Virus record (IMG/VR): IMGVR_UViG_3300023179_000445
Location: 1-26,354 of that record
DNA: 26,354 nt
Direction: 5' to 3' (one strand)
Origin: a virus
Shown here one piece after another: positions 1-7,600 of the stretch. The notes under the pieces are model-generated. The model had not been told where the DNA came from and did no database searches. It was given only the letters and a program-made list of their open reading frames with translations. The position numbers were made by a program, and so were the translations under genes. Position 1 is the first letter of the stretch. Each line of letters opens with the position of its first letter.

Positions 1-419
1 ATCGCCACATCGGCATTAATGCCGGCACTCACTACCACGCTGCCGCCATACACATCCGTATCGTCCGTCATCACGCCAAGCACCTTAATCTTGCCTCCGG
101 CATATTCCAATAGCTGGTGTGCGGGTCCATCCGCAGCCGTCATATCAACAAGGGTTAACGTATTTTCACAAAGCATTAGGTACAACTTGGCACCCGCGCC
201 GGCTAACTTATAAAAATCAACCACCTGCCTATAGGCAAATGGACTGCCGGTAGCCGTAAGCCCCTGTGTTACGGCATTAGCAACACTCGTTACCAACAAT
301 GCTTCGCCAAGCGTATAGCCGTCAACACCGCCTGTCAGCACCATGCCAACTATACCGTCCTCCTGCTGCGCCGTAGCACCCAACTGCCCATTCGCTAATG
401 ATATATTTACCGCACCCAT
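1..419 (-). CDS. Contractile tail sheath-like protein (DUF2586 type), partial
   Basis: The reverse strand reads open from an ATG at 419-417 to the window edge (139 codons), so the 3' end is missing. The N-terminus starts MGAVNISLANGQLGATAQQ and continues with a GIVGMVLTG segment, a YRQVVDFYKLAG segment, and an LYLMLCENTLTLVDM segment. This order resembles DUF2586 proteins, which act as tail sheath proteins in Bacteroidetes phages with contractile tails; that assignment is from memory of the family pattern. An AT-rich leader with no Shine-Dalgarno precedes the ATG. It is the most downstream gene of the minus-strand capsid-lysis-tail run. The reading frame is clear; the product name is moderately sure. 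Confidence 0.6.
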   Translation of the reverse strand, partial: MGAVNISLANGQLGATAQQEDGIVGMVLTGGVDGYTLGEALLVTSVANAVTQGLTATGSPFAYRQVVDFYKLAGAGAKLYLMLCENTLTLVDMTAADGPAHQLLEYAGGKIKVLGVMTDDTDVYGGSVVVSAGINADVA

Positions 420-454
420 ATCTTTTTTATTTTATTTTAACTTTATTTATTTTC

Positions 455-545
455 CGTCATTGCGTAGTGGCGCAATGCTTGCGCCCTACGGGCTTACCCT
501 ACGTCAAACCGTCATTGCGAGCCTCCGTAGGAGGCGAAGCAACCT
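455..545 (+). repeat. Family C-like plus family A palindromic repeats
   Basis: A first palindromic block (about 457-505) starts CGTCATTGCGTAG and runs into GCGCCCTACGGGC. It is followed by a standard family A element at 510-545 with stem CCTCC/GGAGG. The endolysin reading frame ends inside this block, so its last residues (EVASPPTEARNDG) are repeat-encoded. Confidence 0.85.
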
Positions 546-1092
546 CATTAACCATTAACCCTTCACCATTAACCATTGTCCACTCCCCCTCATACCGTAT
601 CACCCCATGCAGACTCTTCACATCGCGCACCCTTCGGCACACCTTCCATCCCTCTCTATCGCCCTTGCTCCCTGCCTGCACGCCTTCATTCGTATTGCCT
701 TCTATCGTATATATTAACATTTCCACAACCTTCTCCACTATTCCTGTATGCCCGCGTCCCTTGCCAAAGTTCATAATGATTTGGTCTCCGGGCTTAAGCT
801 GCCCCGCAATAACATGCGCATTCGCCTTCGTTATCGCCTGCTTTTTTTTCTCTTCGGTTTTAGCCCAACAGTCCATCACGCCTCCGGTCTTCACCACCGG
901 GCACTCGGCATACTTGCCCGCAGCCTCCGAATAACACCGATACACAAATGCCATGCACCACGGCGCAGCACTCTGTATGCCCACCAACTTTAAGCACTCC
1001 TTTACAAATTGTCCCCAGTTGCTGCCCTTCGGCTCTTCCTGCTCCCCTATATAATCCGCAGCTATATCCACTGCCTTTTTCGCTATACTCAT
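499..1092 (-). CDS. CHAP-domain endolysin
   Basis: A 197-residue cysteine amidase/peptidase that should cleave peptidoglycan at the end of the lytic cycle. The CHAP signature is visible: an N-terminal helix with SNWGQFVKE (24-32), catalytic Cys46 in APWCMAFVY, His115 in GRGHTGIV, and a polar third residue in IEGNTNE (131-136). No signal peptide is present, so release would depend on the holin-like proteins encoded just upstream in the same transcript. The catalytic domain ends near residue 165. The tail after it is not native-looking: it is made of TTAACCAT-type simple repeats and then a family A repeat that supplies the final residues. The natural stop was probably lost or displaced by the repeat insertion. 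Confidence 0.85.
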   Translation of the reverse strand: MSIAKKAVDIAADYIGEQEEPKGSNWGQFVKECLKLVGIQSAAPWCMAFVYRCYSEAAGKYAECPVVKTGGVMDCWAKTEEKKKQAITKANAHVIAGQLKPGDQIIMNFGKGRGHTGIVEKVVEMLIYTIEGNTNEGVQAGSKGDREGWKVCRRVRDVKSLHGVIRYEGEWTMVNGEGLMVNEVASPPTEARNDGLT

Positions 1093-1124
1093 TTTATTTT
1101 AACTTTTATTTACGTAATAAAGCC

Positions 1125-1224
1125 ATCATAGTCCATCATTTAATCAAATAAATCATGGTTCAGACAACATCCGTTAAGCGTAGTCTCCTGACTACGCTTA
1201 CGTGGTAGGCGGTCTCTGACCGCC
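1125..1224 (+). repeat. Family B junction element followed by family D palindromes
   Basis: B runs from about 1126 to 1167 and ends GGTTCAGACAA. It is followed directly by D: AAGCGTAGTC with its inverted partner GACTACGCTT (about 1175-1198), and then a GGCGGTCTC/GACCGCC hairpin (about 1207-1224). The D part forms the 3' end and stop codon of the holin-like gene 1198-1437. Confidence 0.85.
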
Positions 1225-1437
1225 AAGTAATTCCGTCTTCTCCTTGCTCCCCCGGCTGCTCCCCCAGAAATAACCGACAAGCAAAACAGCGACTTCACAT
1301 AGAAAATTTATCTCCGTCTGAACCGGAGCCAAGCTCTCTCCCGCAACCAATGCGTAGGTGCTCAAGCCTATTATCGCGACTAAGCAAAGCACTATAATCG
1401 CAATGCCAAATAGGTTAATGTCCGTCAGGTTCTTCAT
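1198..1437 (-). CDS. Holin-like small membrane protein
   Basis: A 79-residue protein with two predicted membrane segments (about residues 8-33 and 43-61), followed by a short polar tail with the motif GSSRGSKEKTELL. That tail is common in small phage membrane proteins of the holin type. It overlaps the upstream gene (1415-1663) by 23 nt and precedes the endolysin, which supports a lysis cassette. Its last residues (GGQRPPTT) come from a family D repeat, so the original C-terminus may have been shorter. Function as holin or antiholin is inferred from topology and position only. Confidence 0.6.
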   Translation of the reverse strand: MKNLTDINLFGIAIIVLCLVAIIGLSTYALVAGESLAPVQTEINFLCEVAVLLVGYFWGSSRGSKEKTELLGGQRPPTT

Positions 1438-1663
1438 GTTCGCCTTTTTTACGCTTCTCTTTATTCTTTTTTTGTGGTTTGAATTTTAAATATATTTTCA
1501 TAGAAAAATCCGTAATCGCCAATAGACTCACTATTATGGTCAATGTTGTGGCTAATGCACTGCCTGCCGCTTCCAACATCATGCGCGAAGACCAACTCGC
1601 CACCACAAGCAGCACACCACTCGCATCCGGCATTATCCAATTATGTATATATTTATCTATCAT
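1415..1663 (-). CDS. Second small membrane protein of the lysis cassette
   Basis: An 82-residue protein starting MIDKYIHNWIMPDASG. It has two hydrophobic stretches (about 16-24, weak, and 36-52, strong) and a very basic tail (KFKPQKKNKEKRKKG), as seen in many phage holins. Its 3' end overlaps the start of the next membrane protein gene by 23 nt, suggesting translational coupling and a holin/antiholin pair. It lies downstream of the capsid genes and upstream of the endolysin. The family is not recognised with certainty. Confidence 0.55.
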   Translation of the reverse strand: MIDKYIHNWIMPDASGVLLVVASWSSRMMLEAAGSALATTLTIIVSLLAITDFSMKIYLKFKPQKKNKEKRKKGEHEEPDGH

Positions 1664-2234
1664 TTTTTAACTTTTTTATAATTTCCTTCATTGCGAGTGG
1701 TACATCCCGATGTATCGGGGGGAGCTTAGCGAACCGAAGCAACCTCATAGCCCTCATTTAATCATATACAATCACAGTTCAGACAATCATAGCCAATCAT
1801 TCCGTCATTGCAAGGCTCGCAAGCGAACCGACCAACCTATTCTCTTTATTCGCCGGTAGTTATCCGGCAATTTTTGCGGCAGCCTTTGGCACACTCCGCC
1901 TATCAGATGGCGCAACTACCTGCCATCGCTACAATAAATTTTAAAAACGGCAGCGCATTAACGTTATTACAACTAACCATTATCACGCTGCCGTTTCCGA
2001 AACCCTGCCGGGCTTCTTGCGGGTTGCAGACCCCGCCCATTCCTCACTGCAGATAGTATCTTATCGGTCATCAGACCGTCATAGCCAATCATTTAATCAA
2101 ATAAATCATGGTTCAGACAAAATAGCGTAGGGCAAGCCCGCAGGGCGCAACCCTACGCTAATTCATAGCCAATCATTTCGTCATTGCGAACCATGAGCGC
2201 AGCGAATGGTGAAGCAACCTAATCACAGTTCAGA
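1664..2234. other. 571-bp non-coding stretch: repeats plus an unexplained structured segment
   Basis: From left to right it holds a family A element (about 1686-1744), B (about 1755-1786), a diverged A copy (about 1801-1838), a 200-bp unique segment (1840-2060), B again (about 2086-2120), a C element (about 2123-2160), and B split by A (2164-2236). The unique segment has an 11-bp inverted repeat (AAACGGCAGCG at 1945-1955, partner at 1986-1996) and a GCCGG/CCGGC hairpin (1852-1868). The only reading frame inside it is about 45 codons on the minus strand and is unconvincing. No gene is called. Confidence 0.7.
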
Positions 2235-2762
2235 CTACCTCACCAACAGCCAACTGCGCCAATACACCTTACATGTGCCCGCCAAGTCTGCCACATCCAC
2301 CGTTACGCGGTAATTCGTATAAGGATTACCCACACCGCCATTCGGCAGCAGCGTTACAACCTGTTCCGATGTACTTGCCGTCAGCGTAGTGGACTGCAGC
2401 AACTTCCAACTCCCCTGCCCATTGCCTTGCGTGCAGGTGCCCCAATAATACACGTACACACTGTCGCAGCTTGTGCCCGTATAGATAGTGGCGTGGGTCT
2501 CAAAGTTCACGTGGTTATACTCACCTACCAACTTTTCGCGCACACTGTCCCCGGCTCCTACTGCCGTCTGCACCGTATCCAAGCCGGAGTAGATAGGCAT
2601 ATTCGCAGCTACCCAGTTCTTAACAGCCGTATCTACCGTGCCGTTATTATAATCACCTCCGGCAACTATCGTCGGGCATTGTGCCGGTATCACCTTTTGC
2701 TGCCCAAATACTGTAGTGGCAAACAGGCACGCCACCAATGCCATAAAAATGTACTTTCTCAT
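2235..2762 (-). CDS. Exported protein of unknown function
   Basis: A 175-residue protein with a clear signal peptide (MRKYIFMALVACLFATTVFG, likely cleaved before QQ). The mature part is rich in Thr, Ser, Val, Tyr and Gly, with four cysteines, and looks all-beta. I do not recognise the family. It sits directly downstream of the major capsid gene and upstream of the lysis genes in the minus-strand late run. A signal peptide is unusual for a virion protein, so it may instead act on the host envelope during lysogeny or lysis. Its TAG stop overlaps the family B junction (GACTA). The start ATG follows an AT-rich leader. Confidence 0.7.
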   Translation of the reverse strand: MRKYIFMALVACLFATTVFGQQKVIPAQCPTIVAGGDYNNGTVDTAVKNWVAANMPIYSGLDTVQTAVGAGDSVREKLVGEYNHVNFETHATIYTGTSCDSVYVYYWGTCTQGNGQGSWKLLQSTTLTASTSEQVVTLLPNGGVGNPYTNYRVTVDVADLAGTCKVYWRSWLLVR

Positions 2763-2797
2763 TTTTGTACGTATTTAATTTAAATTGTTAAAATATC

Positions 2798-2909
2798 CGT
2801 CATTGCGAGGCTCGCTTGCGAGCCGAAGCAACCTCAATTTGAGGGGCGAAGCCCCGTGATAAATCAGCGTAGGGTAAGCAGCCGTAGGCAGCGCAGCCCT
2901 ACGAAAAAA
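2798..2909 (+). repeat. Family A and C repeats
   Basis: An A element (2798-2834) with stem GGCTCGC/GCGAGCC is followed by GGGGCGAAGCCCC (about 2841-2853) and a GCGTAGGG...CCCTACG block (about 2869-2903) between the capsid stop and the next start. No B copy is obvious here. Confidence 0.85.
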
Positions 2910-2912
2910 GTA

Positions 2913-3833
2913 TTAATTACCATCCCCCGCAGCCTGAACTATCGCCACAATGCCCTTCTCATCACTGCGCCTTATTCTGCCACCCATGCGAACTTCAAAG
3001 CTGTATATATCGCCATAGTAAACCGGAGATTTTATCTGCTCAAACGCATTTATTTCTCCAACGGCGCGCTCTACTACCTCTTCGCACCAACACAATACCG
3101 CGTCATTATCGGTTGCAACAACAGGGTCGGCGTAGGCTTTAACAACCGGCGTGGCGGCATTAGTAAACGACACTACCTCGCTGCGCATGTAGATGTCAAA
3201 GTTCCAAAAGCGTCCTATCCTGCCGGTAGCCGGGTCAATAGTAGAAGAAAAATCGCGCTTATCCGTTGCGGTAAGCTCGTCCATAAATTGAGAGTACATA
3301 TCCGCACTCATCACCATCACCCTGCCCTGTGTAGGCATATCCATCTTATCAAGCACTTTGGCAGCATTGCGAATATCCGCTACGGTAAGCCTCTTTCGGT
3401 TGCCGGTAGTGTCGGTAAGGTGGGTTGCAACAGAATCTCCTGTTGTTCTGATGATTGAACTGGCGGAAGACGGAGACCACTTTACCAACATATCATCGGC
3501 AATACGCTGGTTGAGCGTGGACATGTGCTCTTTCATCACGTTGTCCAACTTATTATAGCTAAGTTCTATCTGCTCGGCGTTGGTAATAAGAATAGGGTCA
3601 GTGCTGTAGTTATCCAAGTTGTAGGTAACTTCCGTATCTGTTCGCTGCGTAACAGATGCAGGCAAGCTGCTGCGGTTCTTCTCCACATTCGGAAGACCTC
3701 CGGCTTGTGGTATATGAACCACCTTACCGCTAAGCACGTTGGCTCCCGCATCAGAGCTGCGCTTCAAAAATTCATTATTTTTGAACAGGTTTTTTATGAT
3801 ATAATCCTGCCAAATCTCGCGTTGAATAGCCAT
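2913..3833 (-). CDS. Major capsid protein, HK97-fold type
   Basis: A 306-residue protein starting MAIQREIWQDYIIKNLFKNN. The N-terminal arm, the segment IPQAGGLPNVEKNR, the long central helix (NAEQIELSYNKLDNVMKEHM), the MSADMYSQFMDELT segment and the C-terminal RMGGRIRRSDEKGIV strand fit Bacteroidetes phage major capsid proteins. It would form the procapsid shell. It lies directly downstream of the protease/scaffold gene, the normal Mu-like order (I/Z then T). It carries no repeat insertion, in contrast to several neighbours, which fits a tightly packed structural protein. An AT-rich leader precedes the ATG at 3833. Confidence 0.8.
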   Translation of the reverse strand: MAIQREIWQDYIIKNLFKNNEFLKRSSDAGANVLSGKVVHIPQAGGLPNVEKNRSSLPASVTQRTDTEVTYNLDNYSTDPILITNAEQIELSYNKLDNVMKEHMSTLNQRIADDMLVKWSPSSASSIIRTTGDSVATHLTDTTGNRKRLTVADIRNAAKVLDKMDMPTQGRVMVMSADMYSQFMDELTATDKRDFSSTIDPATGRIGRFWNFDIYMRSEVVSFTNAATPVVKAYADPVVATDNDAVLCWCEEVVERAVGEINAFEQIKSPVYYGDIYSFEVRMGGRIRRSDEKGIVAIVQAAGDGN

Positions 3834-3872
3834 TTTATTATTTTTTAAACGTTATTTAAATACCTTTTTTAT

Positions 3873-3988
3873 CGTAGTGGTGAGTTGCACTCGCCCAAAT
3901 CACAGCCAATCATTTCGTCATTGCGAGTGGTACATCCCGATTTATCGGGGGCACGAAGTGCCGAAGCAACCTAAAATCACAGTTCAGA
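3873..3988 (+). repeat. Family E, then B interrupted by A
   Basis: A CGTAGTGGTGAGTTGCACTC copy of E (about 3873-3896) precedes the left half of B (CACAGCCAATCATTT). A long family A element follows (about 3917-3971, with an extra TCCCGATTTATCGGGG hairpin), then the right half of B (AATCACAGTTCAGAC). The protease gene's TAG stop overlaps the end of B. Confidence 0.85.
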
Positions 3989-4495
3989 CTACAACGTCTC
4001 TGACCTATACTTTTCGTTAAACATCGCCTGATATTTGTCAGGAAAGTCGCGCTTCAATCGCGGCAGTAAATCTGCTGCATGAAGCTCATCCCAAGTCTTA
4101 TCGCTAAGCTCCTTCGGCAATCCGGCACCTATATTCAGGGCACCAACCACCGACTGATAAGGCTGCATAGTGGCTACCAAATCGCTTAGCCCTTTGGGGT
4201 TGCCGGCAAACGCCTTAGCCATCTGCGTAGCCGTCTGAAGGCTCATGCGCTTCTCTTCCACTGCCTTGTCCACTATCGCCTTTACCTCTGCCTCCAAGCC
4301 TTTGGCTTTTACATCGGCAAGTTCTGTCTCCAATTTCGCAAGCGCAGCCTTGCTGCTTTCTTGCGCCATGCGCAGTTGCTCGCGCTCCTGCAATGCCTTC
4401 TCAATGCCCTGCTGCACAGCCTCATCGGTAGTGTTGTCTGATAGTGCCAATGCCCCTATAACAAGCGGGCTTAACGTTATATTTGCTTTTTTCAT
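3989..4495 (-). CDS. Candidate nested scaffold protein from an internal start
   Basis: Within the protease gene an in-frame ATG at 4495-4493 follows the AT-rich sequence AAAAAATAAAGGT, the usual leader type in this window. It would give a 168-residue product starting MKKANITLSPLV that contains only the coiled-coil scaffold part. In phage Mu the protease I and scaffold Z are made in just this way from nested in-frame starts. This is inferred from the start context and the Mu precedent. Confidence 0.45.
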   Translation of the reverse strand: MKKANITLSPLVIGALALSDNTTDEAVQQGIEKALQEREQLRMAQESSKAALAKLETELADVKAKGLEAEVKAIVDKAVEEKRMSLQTATQMAKAFAGNPKGLSDLVATMQPYQSVVGALNIGAGLPKELSDKTWDELHAADLLPRLKRDFPDKYQAMFNEKYRSETL

Positions 4496-4993
4496 ACCTT
4501 TATTTTTTAGGTCAATTTTTAATTGATTAGTCAAATCGCTCAGATTGATAGCGTTGTCGTTAGCATCAAAAAGCTGCACCTTAAACGCCTCTCTGTTTGC
4601 CGGCAAGTCCACAAGCGAACACTCTTTGAATGCCCATTTGGTGCCAACTATAATCGGCTCTCCGGCTTGCACATCGTCCCTAAGCTCATGCGCAAATAGC
4701 TTTATGCCCCCAACGCTTGCTGCGTTCAAAAAGCCGTTACGTATCTCCTCCTCTGTCCTTGCCCCTCTCGGATGGCTCAAATTAATCGCCGGCTGCGCTA
4801 ACACCTTATCCCCTTCAATGCGCACATTTTCCCAACGAACAAGCACGCCATGCGTACTGTCATGGTTGTGAAAGCCAACCGGGTTCTTTTTAAACTCCCC
4901 CAAATCGCAACCATCCGTCAACAGCTTAAAGCCGTATTCGTTAAGCGCATTAGTGCTTAACACAAAGTCCGTATGTATTGCTTTTGTACTCAT
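3989..4993 (-). CDS. Prohead protease fused to scaffold (Mu I/Z-like)
   Basis: A 334-residue protein. Residues 1-150 match the HK97-type prohead protease pattern: NPVGFHNHD with candidate catalytic His42/His44, then a conserved strand, then NAASVGG with candidate Ser93, then FKECSLVDLPANREAF. Residues about 195-260 are Ala/Glu/Lys-rich and should form the coiled-coil scaffold. The C-terminal 60 residues probably contact the capsid protein. The protease would mature the shell by cutting the scaffold and itself. A good internal ATG sits at residue 167, so a shorter scaffold product is likely (see the nested entry). The gene is first in the minus-strand late run, after a 350-bp divergent region. 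Its TAG stop overlaps a B junction element. Confidence 0.8.
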   Translation of the reverse strand: MSTKAIHTDFVLSTNALNEYGFKLLTDGCDLGEFKKNPVGFHNHDSTHGVLVRWENVRIEGDKVLAQPAINLSHPRGARTEEEIRNGFLNAASVGGIKLFAHELRDDVQAGEPIIVGTKWAFKECSLVDLPANREAFKVQLFDANDNAINLSDLTNQLKIDLKNKGMKKANITLSPLVIGALALSDNTTDEAVQQGIEKALQEREQLRMAQESSKAALAKLETELADVKAKGLEAEVKAIVDKAVEEKRMSLQTATQMAKAFAGNPKGLSDLVATMQPYQSVVGALNIGAGLPKELSDKTWDELHAADLLPRLKRDFPDKYQAMFNEKYRSETL

Positions 4994-5135
4994 TTTTTTA
5001 ACTTTTTTTACCGCTTAAAAATCATAGCCAATCATTTAATCAGACTAATCACAGTTCAGACTTTAGAAGACCTGCCGGTAGTCAGCCGGCAGGCTTCAAG
5101 GGAAGCAGAACAACAGTGCAGCGTCAATTCTGTTA

Positions 5136-5163
5136 CAAAGGTATATACACCTTTTTTGTCAAA
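5136..5163 (-). promoter_or_regulatory. Candidate late promoter, minus strand
   Basis: Read on the minus strand it has TTTG (5160-5163) and a perfect TACCTTTG -7 box (5136-5143), but with 16 nt between, shorter than the usual 19-21. The spacer contains AAAAAAGGTGTATA, nearly the same as in two other minus promoters here (11192-11222 and 12937-12967), which argues for function. It would drive the protease, capsid, lysis and sheath genes. Confidence 0.45.
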
Positions 5164-5236
5164 AAAATACACTTTCAGCCATTATATACCCGCTTAATAA
5201 TCATTATACTGACAAATCATAACCACCGAAACCCTT

Positions 5237-5268
5237 TTTTCCAATTAACCTAACATTCCTCACCTTTG
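5237..5268 (+). promoter_or_regulatory. Candidate late promoter, plus strand
   Basis: TTTT (5237-5240), a 20-nt spacer and CACCTTTG (5261-5268) give a one-mismatch version of each Bacteroidetes box. The predicted start is about 5275, ahead of a CCGCGC/GCGCGG hairpin and the packaging gene at 5343. No better plus-strand candidate is visible in the gap. Confidence 0.35.
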
Positions 5269-5300
5269 TATCTACCGCGCTTGCGCGGTACTAATTCCGT

Positions 5301-5341
5301 CATAGCCAATCATTTAATCAAAGAAATCAAAGTTCAGACAA
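5301..5341 (+). repeat. Family B junction element (clean copy)
   Basis: An uninterrupted copy: CATAGCCAATCATTTAATCA, then a short A-rich part, then AATCAAAGTTCAGACAA, ending two bases before the ATG at 5343. It lies where a ribosome-binding region would be expected. Confidence 0.9.
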
Positions 5342-5342
5342 C

Positions 5343-5756
5343 ATGACAGCCGCAGAAATTGACCTCAAAAAACAGCGAGCTAAAACCCTTTTCCTAACCT
5401 CCCAAATGTCCCAAAAAGACATCGCAGAACTCGTTGATATATCCACGCAGGCACTTAGCCGTTGGGTGAACGAAGAGCAGTGGGATACGCTAAAAGATGA
5501 AATAACCCAATCAGACCCCGAAACATTGCGCCTCCTTTACAAGCGCAGGCGAGCATTGGCAGAAGACGATAACACAGACAATTCAGACTCCATCGCCAAA
5601 CTCACAACCGCTATCACCGCCATAGAGAAAAAGATGTCCATCGGGCAAACCGCAGTCTTATTCACCGAACTGTTAACATTCACCCAATCCTATGATGTGG
5701 AACTCGCCAAACAAGTAGCCCGCGCCACCGACAACTTTATCAAATCAAAAATGTAA
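5343..5756 (+). CDS. Terminase small subunit-like HTH protein
   Basis: A 137-residue protein with an N-terminal helix-turn-helix (about 17-45: LTSQMSQKDIAELVDISTQ, ALSRWVNEEQW), then an acidic middle and helical C-terminal part. This form, directly ahead of the large terminase, fits the small terminase subunit (Mu gp27 position), which recognises packaging DNA. It is the first gene of the plus-strand packaging/head operon. The ATG follows the B junction element directly. It carries no repeat insertion. Another kind of small DNA-binding regulator cannot be excluded, but position favours terminase. Confidence 0.7.
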   Translation: MTAAEIDLKKQRAKTLFLTSQMSQKDIAELVDISTQALSRWVNEEQWDTLKDEITQSDPETLRLLYKRRRALAEDDNTDNSDSIAKLTTAITAIEKKMSIGQTAVLFTELLTFTQSYDVELAKQVARATDNFIKSKM

Positions 5757-5788
5757 CATATTTATAATTGCAACGCCTCTACCTGCCG

Positions 5789-5877
5789 TCATTGCGAGGG
5801 AGCGCAGCGAACCGAAGCAACCTAAAAGCCCTAAATCATAGCCCATCAATTAATCATATACAATCACAGTTCAGACA
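5789..5877 (+). repeat. Family A element followed by clean B element
   Basis: The A copy (about 5789-5822, stem GGGAGCGCAGCGAACC) is followed by B (about 5837-5878). The last A of B's GACAA is also the first base of the terminase ATG. Confidence 0.9.
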
Positions 5878-7482
5878 ATGAGAGGAAGCGAAAAACAATC
5901 ACTCCAAGAATATTTTGACACCGTCAAAAACCTCGCCAACGCCACACCCGTTGACCTGTCCGAATCATCTATACAAAAAGAGGCAAGAATCAAAAAATTG
6001 GAGGCAGACCCGGAGGCGTGGTTCAAATATTACTTCCCAAAATACGCCACCTCCGAACCGGCAGATTTTCACAAGGAAGCCACGAAACGCGTGCTAAACC
6101 ACCCGGAGTGGTACGAAGTCCGAAATTGGAGCCGTGAACTTGCCAAATCCACCCGCACCATGATGGAGGTACTTTACCTCACTCTCACAAAAAAGAAGTT
6201 CAACTGCCTTATCATCAGCAACTCGCAAGACAACGCACAACGCCTGCTCCTGCCTTACCAAATCAACCTTGAAAACAACAAACGCATCATCAACGACTAC
6301 GGCGAACAAAAGAGCATCGGAACTTGGGAAACCGGAGAATTCGTAACAGCAGCAGGTGCAGCCTTCAGAGCTTTAGGTGCAGGGCAGTCCCCGCGTGGTA
6401 CGCGCAACGAGGCTATTCGCCCCGATATTATTCTCTTTGACGACCTTGATACCGATGAAGACTGCCGCAATCCCGACATCATAGACAAGCGTTGGGAATG
6501 GGTGTCGGAAGCCGTTATACCTACCCGCTCCATCAGCAATCCGCTACTCGTAATTTGGTGTGGAAACATAATTGCCGAAGACTGCTGCGTTGTCCGTGCT
6601 AAAGAATATGCCGACCACGTGGATGTAGTCAACATACGCGACGCAGAAGGAAAATCATCGTGGGCAGCTAAGAACAGCGAGGCAGATATAGATAGAGTAT
6701 TAAGCCTAATCAGCTACGCAGCGCAGCAGAAGGAGTATTTTAACAACCCTATGGCTACCGGTAAAACCTTCCCCGAAATTACTTGGGGCAAATGCCCACC
6801 GCTCCACTCCCTCCCCCTCGTCATCACCTATGCCGACCCTGCAACGTCCAACAAAGACAAGCCGGGACAAAAGTCAAACCTTGCCAACAGCCGTAAAGCA
6901 GTCTTCACCGTAGGCTCTGACGGTCATAAGTTCTACATATATACAGGCTTTCTGGACGTTATGTCCAATGCCAACTTTATCGCCTCTCTCTACGCCTGCC
7001 GTACATATATTAACGCGGCTGCCCGCGTGCCGTCATTGCGAGGCGGGAGCGTAGCGACCAACGAAGCAACCTCAAAGCGAACCCCCGCCTATTACTACAT
7101 TGAAAACAACACCCTGCAGGACCCCTTTTATACACAAGTTCTGCTGCCCTTAATCTACTCTCACGCAGCAGATATTAAACAACCTGTCCTACCCATCACC
7201 CCTGACCCGCGCAAAAAAGACGATAAATGGTTCAGAATTGAAGCAATGCTGGAGCCGCTAAACCGCACCGGCAGACTTGTCTTTAACATAGATGAGATGC
7301 ACAACCCGCACATGGAACGCCTTGCAACCCAATTCAAATCCGCCAAACCCACCTCCAAACAATTGGACGGTCCCGATGCCATTGAGGGCGCAATATTCCT
7401 ATTGCAAAACAAACTTCAAACCATCCAAGCCGGCACAATAAAAATTATTAACAAACCCAAAACCACCAAAAACCACTTTTAA
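5878..7482 (+). CDS. Terminase large subunit (Mu gp28-like)
   Basis: A 534-residue packaging motor. The N-terminal ATPase shows a non-classical Walker A (RELAKSTRT, residues 86-94, Lys90), a Walker B (DIILFDDLD, Asp188-Asp189 region), and a coupling segment with WCGNIIAED. The C-terminal RNase H-like nuclease begins with ITYADPATS (Asp near residue 320) and includes YYYIENNTLQDPF and DGPDAIEGAIFLL. A family A repeat (7031-7072, 42 nt) is inserted in frame at residues 385-398, between two nuclease segments, adding SLRGGSVATNEAT. The rest reads through without a break, so the insertion seems tolerated. The ATG overlaps the B element. It packages DNA into proheads together with the gene product of 5343-5756. 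Confidence 0.9.
   Translation: MRGSEKQSLQEYFDTVKNLANATPVDLSESSIQKEARIKKLEADPEAWFKYYFPKYATSEPADFHKEATKRVLNHPEWYEVRNWSRELAKSTRTMMEVLYLTLTKKKFNCLIISNSQDNAQRLLLPYQINLENNKRIINDYGEQKSIGTWETGEFVTAAGAAFRALGAGQSPRGTRNEAIRPDIILFDDLDTDEDCRNPDIIDKRWEWVSEAVIPTRSISNPLLVIWCGNIIAEDCCVVRAKEYADHVDVVNIRDAEGKSSWAAKNSEADIDRVLSLISYAAQQKEYFNNPMATGKTFPEITWGKCPPLHSLPLVITYADPATSNKDKPGQKSNLANSRKAVFTVGSDGHKFYIYTGFLDVMSNANFIASLYACRTYINAAARVPSLRGGSVATNEATSKRTPAYYYIENNTLQDPFYTQVLLPLIYSHAADIKQPVLPITPDPRKKDDKWFRIEAMLEPLNRTGRLVFNIDEMHNPHMERLATQFKSAKPTSKQLDGPDAIEGAIFLLQNKLQTIQAGTIKIINKPKTTKNHF
7031..7072 (+). repeat. Family A repeat inside the terminase nuclease domain
   Basis: Exactly 42 nt from CGTCATTGCG to GCAACCT, a multiple of three, so the frame is kept. 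It encodes a 14-residue polar insert rich in Ser, Gly, Thr and Asn. Confidence 0.9.
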
Positions 7483-7600
7483 TCGTCATTGCGCCCCGGC
7501 TCCGTCATTGCGAGGCACGTAGTGCCGAAGCAACCTAAAGGGCGTAATAAATCAGCGTAGGGCATCGCCCTACGTATCATAAAAATCAAAGTTCAAACAA
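7483..7600 (+). repeat. A, C and partial B repeats
   Basis: A truncated CGTCATTGCG start (about 7484), a complete A copy (about 7502-7535), a GCGTAGGGCATCGCCCTACG C element (about 7556-7575), and a short B right half (AATCAAAGTTCAAACAA) abutting the ATG at 7601. Confidence 0.85.

Larger units (their letters stand above)
4994..5342. other. Divergent control region between minus and plus late genes
   Basis: This 349-bp gap separates the two divergently transcribed late blocks. It holds a B copy (about 5023-5062), an 8-bp-arm hairpin CCTGCCGG/CCGGCAGG (5071-5093), a unique AT-rich core with candidate promoters in both directions (5136-5163 minus, 5237-5268 plus), a CCGCGC/GCGCGG hairpin (about 5276-5290), and a second B copy ending at 5341. 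No gene is seen. Confidence 0.7.

Noticed and set aside
398-934. Long plus-strand frame over the endolysin gene
   Set aside because: It is the opposite strand of a clear CHAP endolysin, with biased composition and no recognisable domain.
1808-2056. Plus-strand frame in the structured segment
   Set aside because: It starts in a degenerate A repeat and has no domain or leader; the inverted repeats suggest non-coding DNA.
2856-3458. 200-codon plus-strand frame opposite the capsid gene
   Set aside because: It is antisense to a clear major capsid protein and begins in repeat sequence.
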